From contig JAOZSN010000135.1 in NCBI GenBank assembly GCA_029939635.1, positions 1 through 7,909 on the forward strand: a stretch of DNA of 7,909 nt. Reading direction: 5' to 3'. This document shows positions 5,708-7,909 of this stretch, piece by piece. This DNA is from Deltaproteobacteria bacterium (GTDB lineage: Bacteria; Desulfobacterota; Desulfobulbia; Desulfobulbales; SURF-16). Every line of letters begins with the position of its first letter. The stretch's first letter is position 1. The position numbers and the translations under genes are program-made. The notes under the pieces are model-generated. The model saw only the letters and a program-made list of their open reading frames with translations. It ran no database searches and was not told where the DNA came from.

Positions 5708-6505
5708 TTATTTCCTTGCCGTCTGTTGTTTTAAAAATTCTTTGCCAAGATTGGTGTAACTTAATGCCCCGGCTGAATTCTTATCATAAACCATTACCGG
5801 TTTACCATGACTAGGGCTTTCGCTTAAGCGAACATTACGAGGGATGACAGTTTTGTACACCTTTTTTTTAAAATGATTTTTTACCTCTTTGGCCACTTGA
5901 TAGGTCAACTTGTTTCGCCTGTCAAACATGGTGAGAAGTAAGCCTTCTATCTTGAGACGTTTATTATATGAGTTTTTGACCAGTTTAATGGTTCTTACCA
6001 GCTGGCTTAAACCCTCAAGGGCAAAGTATTCACATTGCATTGGGATGATAACAGAGTCAGAGGCTGTCAAAGCGTTAAGAGTGAGGAGGCCTAATGACGG
6101 TGGGCAATCAATAAAGATGTAATCAAAATCCCCCTCAACCTCCTTTATTACCTGCTCTAGAAAACGCTCTCGTTTTTTTTGATTCATCAACTCAACTTCT
6201 ACACCAATGAGATCTATTTGGGTAGGTAAGATGTATAAGTTGGCGATATCGTGAGAGTTGTGAATTGCCTCAGCTGTTCGTGATGGCTCAATAAAACAGT
6301 GATATAGATGCGTTTTGAGCTTGGCACCATTGACAACCCCGCAGGCACTTGAGCCGTTCCCTTGCGGGTCAGAATCGATGAGGAGTGTTTTTTTGCCTAG
6401 GCTCGCCACTGCTGCAGCTAGGTTCACAGCGCTTGTTGTTTTCCCAACACCACCCTTTTGGTTGGCTAGAGTTACAACTTTAGCTCTTTTGGTGCGTTTG
6501 GTCAT
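5708..6505 (-). CDS. parA: Chromosome-partitioning ATPase ParA (Soj type)
   Basis: ParA forms ATP dimers on nucleoid DNA, and ParB-parS complexes follow the ParA gradient to segregate replication origins. From the chosen start the protein is 265 residues. The deviant Walker A is KGGVGKTT (17-24, signature Lys17 and P-loop Lys22), Walker A' is DSDPQGN (44-50) and Walker B is FIDCPPS (131-137, Asp133). It lacks the N-terminal helix-turn-helix of plasmid type Ia ParA, which fits a chromosomal Soj protein. An ATG at 6535 would add ten residues that are unlike the family and has no ribosome binding site. The ATG at 6505 has GGGGAGGG (6517-6524) 11-12 nt upstream, a slightly long spacing. It is followed by parB after 2 nt and preceded by parS, so the module is self-contained. 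Confidence 0.97.
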   Translation of the reverse strand: MTKRTKRAKVVTLANQKGGVGKTTSAVNLAAAVASLGKKTLLIDSDPQGNGSSACGVVNGAKLKTHLYHCFIEPSRTAEAIHNSHDIANLYILPTQIDLIGVEVELMNQKKRERFLEQVIKEVEGDFDYIFIDCPPSLGLLTLNALTASDSVIIPMQCEYFALEGLSQLVRTIKLVKNSYNKRLKIEGLLLTMFDRRNKLTYQVAKEVKNHFKKKVYKTVIPRNVRLSESPSHGKPVMVYDKNSAGALSYTNLGKEFLKQQTARK

Positions 6506-6516
6506 TGTGATTTGTA

Positions 6517-6524
6517 CCCTCCCC
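6517..6524 (-). promoter_or_regulatory. parA ribosome binding site (decides the start)
   Basis: GGGGAGGG on the minus strand lies 11-12 nt before the ATG at 6505 and downstream of the alternative ATG at 6535. It therefore supports the inner start. The spacing is longer than ideal. Confidence 0.65.
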
Positions 6525-6585
6525 AGGCAAGCCATTAGTTATGGCGGTCAGATTTTTAGTACATGAAAATTTGATTCAGGATTCT

Positions 6586-6613
6586 ACAATACGGGAAACA
6601 GGGCAGTTTGCAA
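6586..6613 (-). promoter_or_regulatory. Candidate parA promoter
   Basis: On the minus strand TTGCAA (4/6, 6608-6613) and TATTGT (4/6, 6586-6591) are 16 bp apart. A TAGAAT hexamer (5/6, 6581-6586) overlaps and may be the real -10. The -35 lies inside the palindrome AGTTTGCAAACT. The spacer carries TGTTTCCCGT, which matches 9 of 10 bases of a parS half site. This arrangement suggests autoregulation, but it is inferred. Confidence 0.38.
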
Positions 6614-6616
6614 ACT
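6605..6616. repeat. 12-bp palindrome AGTTTGCAAACT over the parA -35 region
   Basis: A perfect 12-bp palindrome covers the proposed parA -35 hexamer, 35 bp from the extended parS palindrome. It has the form of an operator half-site pair. No regulator is recognised. Confidence 0.5.
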
Positions 6617-6651
6617 ACTTTGTTTGGCTTGATTTGAGAGAGTGGTGGGTG

Positions 6652-6685
6652 TCTGGCTAATGTTTCACGTGAAACATTAGCCAGA
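6652..6685. repeat. 34-bp perfect palindrome containing parS
   Basis: The parS core is flanked by CTGGCTAA (6653-6660) and TTAGCCAG (6677-6684), plus one more T/A pair. This makes a 34-bp uninterrupted palindrome. It begins 12 nt beyond the peptidase stop codon. As RNA it would fold into a hairpin of about 15 bp with a tight loop. On the peptidase transcript the T-run (A residues 6685-6690 on the plus strand) lies before the hairpin rather than after it, so it is not a standard intrinsic terminator. Confidence 0.95.
6661..6676. promoter_or_regulatory. parS: parS centromere site (ParB binding)
   Basis: TGTTTCACGTGAAACA is an exact match to the widely conserved 16-bp chromosomal parS consensus. 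It lies 156 bp upstream of the parA start codon, between the peptidase gene and parAB. ParB, encoded by the second gene downstream, should bind here and spread. Chromosomal parS sites normally cluster near the replication origin, so the window is probably origin-proximal. Confidence 0.97.
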
Positions 6686-6697
6686 AAAAACGTAGAA

Positions 6698-7825
6698 TTA
6701 AGATGTTATGAGTGAATAACAAAGTTCAAGGGTGCGAATTATATTGTTGAGAGAAATTTGCTCACTGGTGGAGTGGACGTTTTCCATACCAATACCAAGT
6801 ATGGCAGTTTCAAGACCAAGTGAGTTGAAAATGTTTGCATCGCTGCCACCTCCAGCAATAATAGAATGGATTTCACGATCCAAGGAGGCTGAGGCGCGGT
6901 TGACTAAAGAAATTAAGGGGGAGGTAGAAGGGAGTCGCATAGCTGGGTACTGAGGGGGTGCATTGAAAATAAGGTGGGCATCAGGAGCTAAGAGCTGGAC
7001 TGTGTTGGTGAAAATATCTTTAAAATGAGAAGTATGCTTAGCAAGTTTGTTTGAGGAATGACTGCGGATTTCTCCATAAATTTTTACAATTTCTGGAATG
7101 ATATTTGTTGCTGTTCCACCTTCGATCAGGCCGATATTTGCTGTGCTGTCAGGGTCGAGGCGACCAAGGGGAAGGCGGCTGATCGCTTGTGAAGCCAGGA
7201 AAATAGAGCTTATACCATCTTCAGGGTTAAGTCCGGCATGAGCTGCCCTGCCCTGGATAGTGGCATTAATATATACAGCAGCTGGAGCGCCAATGATTAC
7301 ATTATCGACTCCTGTGGAGTCTAGGGCAAAACCCTGTTTCGCTGTGATATTGTCAGGCTTAAAAGCCTTTGCACCAAGAAGACCAATCTCTTCACAGGTA
7401 GTGAAGACAAATTCAAGGGGGCAATGGGAAATCTTAGACTCGTGGAGAATCAGGGAAAGTTCAAGCAGTATGGCAATGCCAGCCTTATCATCAGAGCCTA
7501 GGACAGTATTACCTGCACTGCGAAAAATAGAATCTTCACAAATGACCTTAACGCCAAGACAGGGAGCGATGACATCCATATGACAATTAAAGAAAATGGG
7601 GGAGAGGTCAGGGTTTGTTCCTGGTAAGCGAAAAATAAGATTGCCAGTGCTAGAGCCGGTGACTCGAGCTGAATCATCTTCAAAAAATTCTACGTTGGGG
7701 AGTGCTGAAAAGAAATTTATAAGATACTGTGCGACAAGTTCTTCGTTGCGAGCTGGGCTGTCAATTTCGCATAATGTCGTAAATGTGTTTGCTAGACGCT
7801 GAGAGTCAAAAGGTATATGAGTCAT
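6698..7825 (-). CDS. M20-family dizinc aminopeptidase, peptidase T-like
   Basis: The 375-residue product is a cytoplasmic M20 metallopeptidase of the peptidase T-like group, expected to release N-terminal residues from short peptides. The dizinc site is complete: His82 in NCHMDV, Asp112 in LGSDDKAG, catalytic Glu145 with ligand Glu146 in TCEEIG, Asp169 in ALDSTG and His351 in ENVHSTSE. GRAAHAG (192-198) in the inserted dimerisation domain also fits. Substrate specificity is inferred only from the family. I chose the ATG at 7825 (MTHIPFDSQRLANTF) because the family starts there and because a promoter at 7862-7888 overlaps the in-frame TTG and ATG further upstream. No Shine-Dalgarno is present. 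A run of eight C residues occupies the space just before the start. The gene ends 12 nt before the parS palindrome. Confidence 0.9.
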   Translation of the reverse strand: MTHIPFDSQRLANTFTTLCEIDSPARNEELVAQYLINFFSALPNVEFFEDDSARVTGSSTGNLIFRLPGTNPDLSPIFFNCHMDVIAPCLGVKVICEDSIFRSAGNTVLGSDDKAGIAILLELSLILHESKISHCPLEFVFTTCEEIGLLGAKAFKPDNITAKQGFALDSTGVDNVIIGAPAAVYINATIQGRAAHAGLNPEDGISSIFLASQAISRLPLGRLDPDSTANIGLIEGGTATNIIPEIVKIYGEIRSHSSNKLAKHTSHFKDIFTNTVQLLAPDAHLIFNAPPQYPAMRLPSTSPLISLVNRASASLDREIHSIIAGGGSDANIFNSLGLETAILGIGMENVHSTSEQISLNNIIRTLELCYSLITS

Positions 7826-7828
7826 AAT

Positions 7829-7836
7829 GGGGGGGG
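7829..7836. repeat. Homopolymer G8 (C8 on the coding strand) before the peptidase start
   Basis: Eight consecutive G residues on the plus strand lie 3 nt upstream of the peptidase ATG, exactly where a Shine-Dalgarno would be expected. Tracts of this length are prone to slippage. Being noncoding, length changes would alter the leader rather than the reading frame, unless an upstream start is used. Confidence 0.9.
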
Positions 7837-7861
7837 ATTTATATGAGTATGGTAAAGAGCG

Positions 7862-7888
7862 AGTATAACAAGATCCAGGCATACACAA
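7862..7888 (-). promoter_or_regulatory. Promoter of the M20 peptidase gene (extended -10)
   Basis: The minus strand reads TGTTATACT (7862-7870), an extended -10 (TGn) joined to a 5/6 -10 hexamer. A weak -35 TTGTGT (7883-7888) lies 15 bp further upstream. A start about 7 nt downstream gives a leader of roughly 20-30 nt before the ATG at 7825. An extended -10 can compensate for a weak -35. The remaining bases to the window end hold nothing else I can identify. Confidence 0.55.
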
Positions 7889-7909
7889 CTAAAGATGGCT
7901 CGGTAATAA

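Noticed and set aside
6506..6535. Ten-residue N-terminal extension of ParA from an upstream ATG
   Set aside because: It has no ribosome binding site, the sequence is unlike ParA N-termini, and GGGGAGGG lies within it, pointing to the ATG at 6505.
7826..7888. Twenty-one-residue N-terminal extension of the peptidase from an upstream TTG or ATG
   Set aside because: The stretch contains an extended -10 promoter and a homopolymer tract, has no ribosome binding site, and M20 peptidases of this group normally begin at the ATG at 7825.

Overview
The window looks like a chromosomal stretch from a sulfate- or sulfite-reducing deltaproteobacterium (Desulfobacterota), most plausibly a Desulfobulbales/Desulfotalea-like organism. 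The main evidence is a complete DsrC with both C-terminal cysteines. The moderate GC content and the other gene families fit, but the genus is an inference. Every supported gene lies on the minus strand, so transcription runs from high to low coordinates.

Read in that direction, the window opens with an M20 dizinc aminopeptidase (peptidase T-like, 6698-7825) with its own extended -10 promoter. A parS centromere site follows at 6661-6676, embedded in a 34-bp perfect palindrome. Then come parA (5708-6505) and parB (4809-5705), so the complete ParABS chromosome-segregation module is present in cis. After a 130-bp gap come pyrK and pyrD (3890-4678, 2985-3899), which overlap by 10 nt. They encode the two subunits of the NAD-linked class 1B dihydroorotate dehydrogenase of pyrimidine synthesis.

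Next is a three-gene group: a small YkvA/DUF1232 membrane protein (2602-2874), a YkgJ-family cysteine-cluster protein (1893-2615, overlapping the previous gene by 14 nt) and a HAD nucleotidase resembling E. coli YrfG (1132-1809). A GC-rich heptamer tandem repeat sits between the last two. Then dsrC (569-889) stands alone, with a consensus -35 promoter and a strong 15-bp-stem terminator. Last, the signal-peptide start of an exported protein (1-65) runs off the window edge behind a long leader of about 420 bp.

Most of the window is ordinary core metabolism and chromosome maintenance, and I see no mobile element, CRISPR array, tRNA or rRNA. I found no convincing undescribed multi-gene system. 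The points most worth a second look are the unusually long palindrome around parS, the parS-like half site and the second palindrome in the parA promoter region, the three-copy CTGCCCC repeat, and the C8 tract directly upstream of the peptidase start codon.
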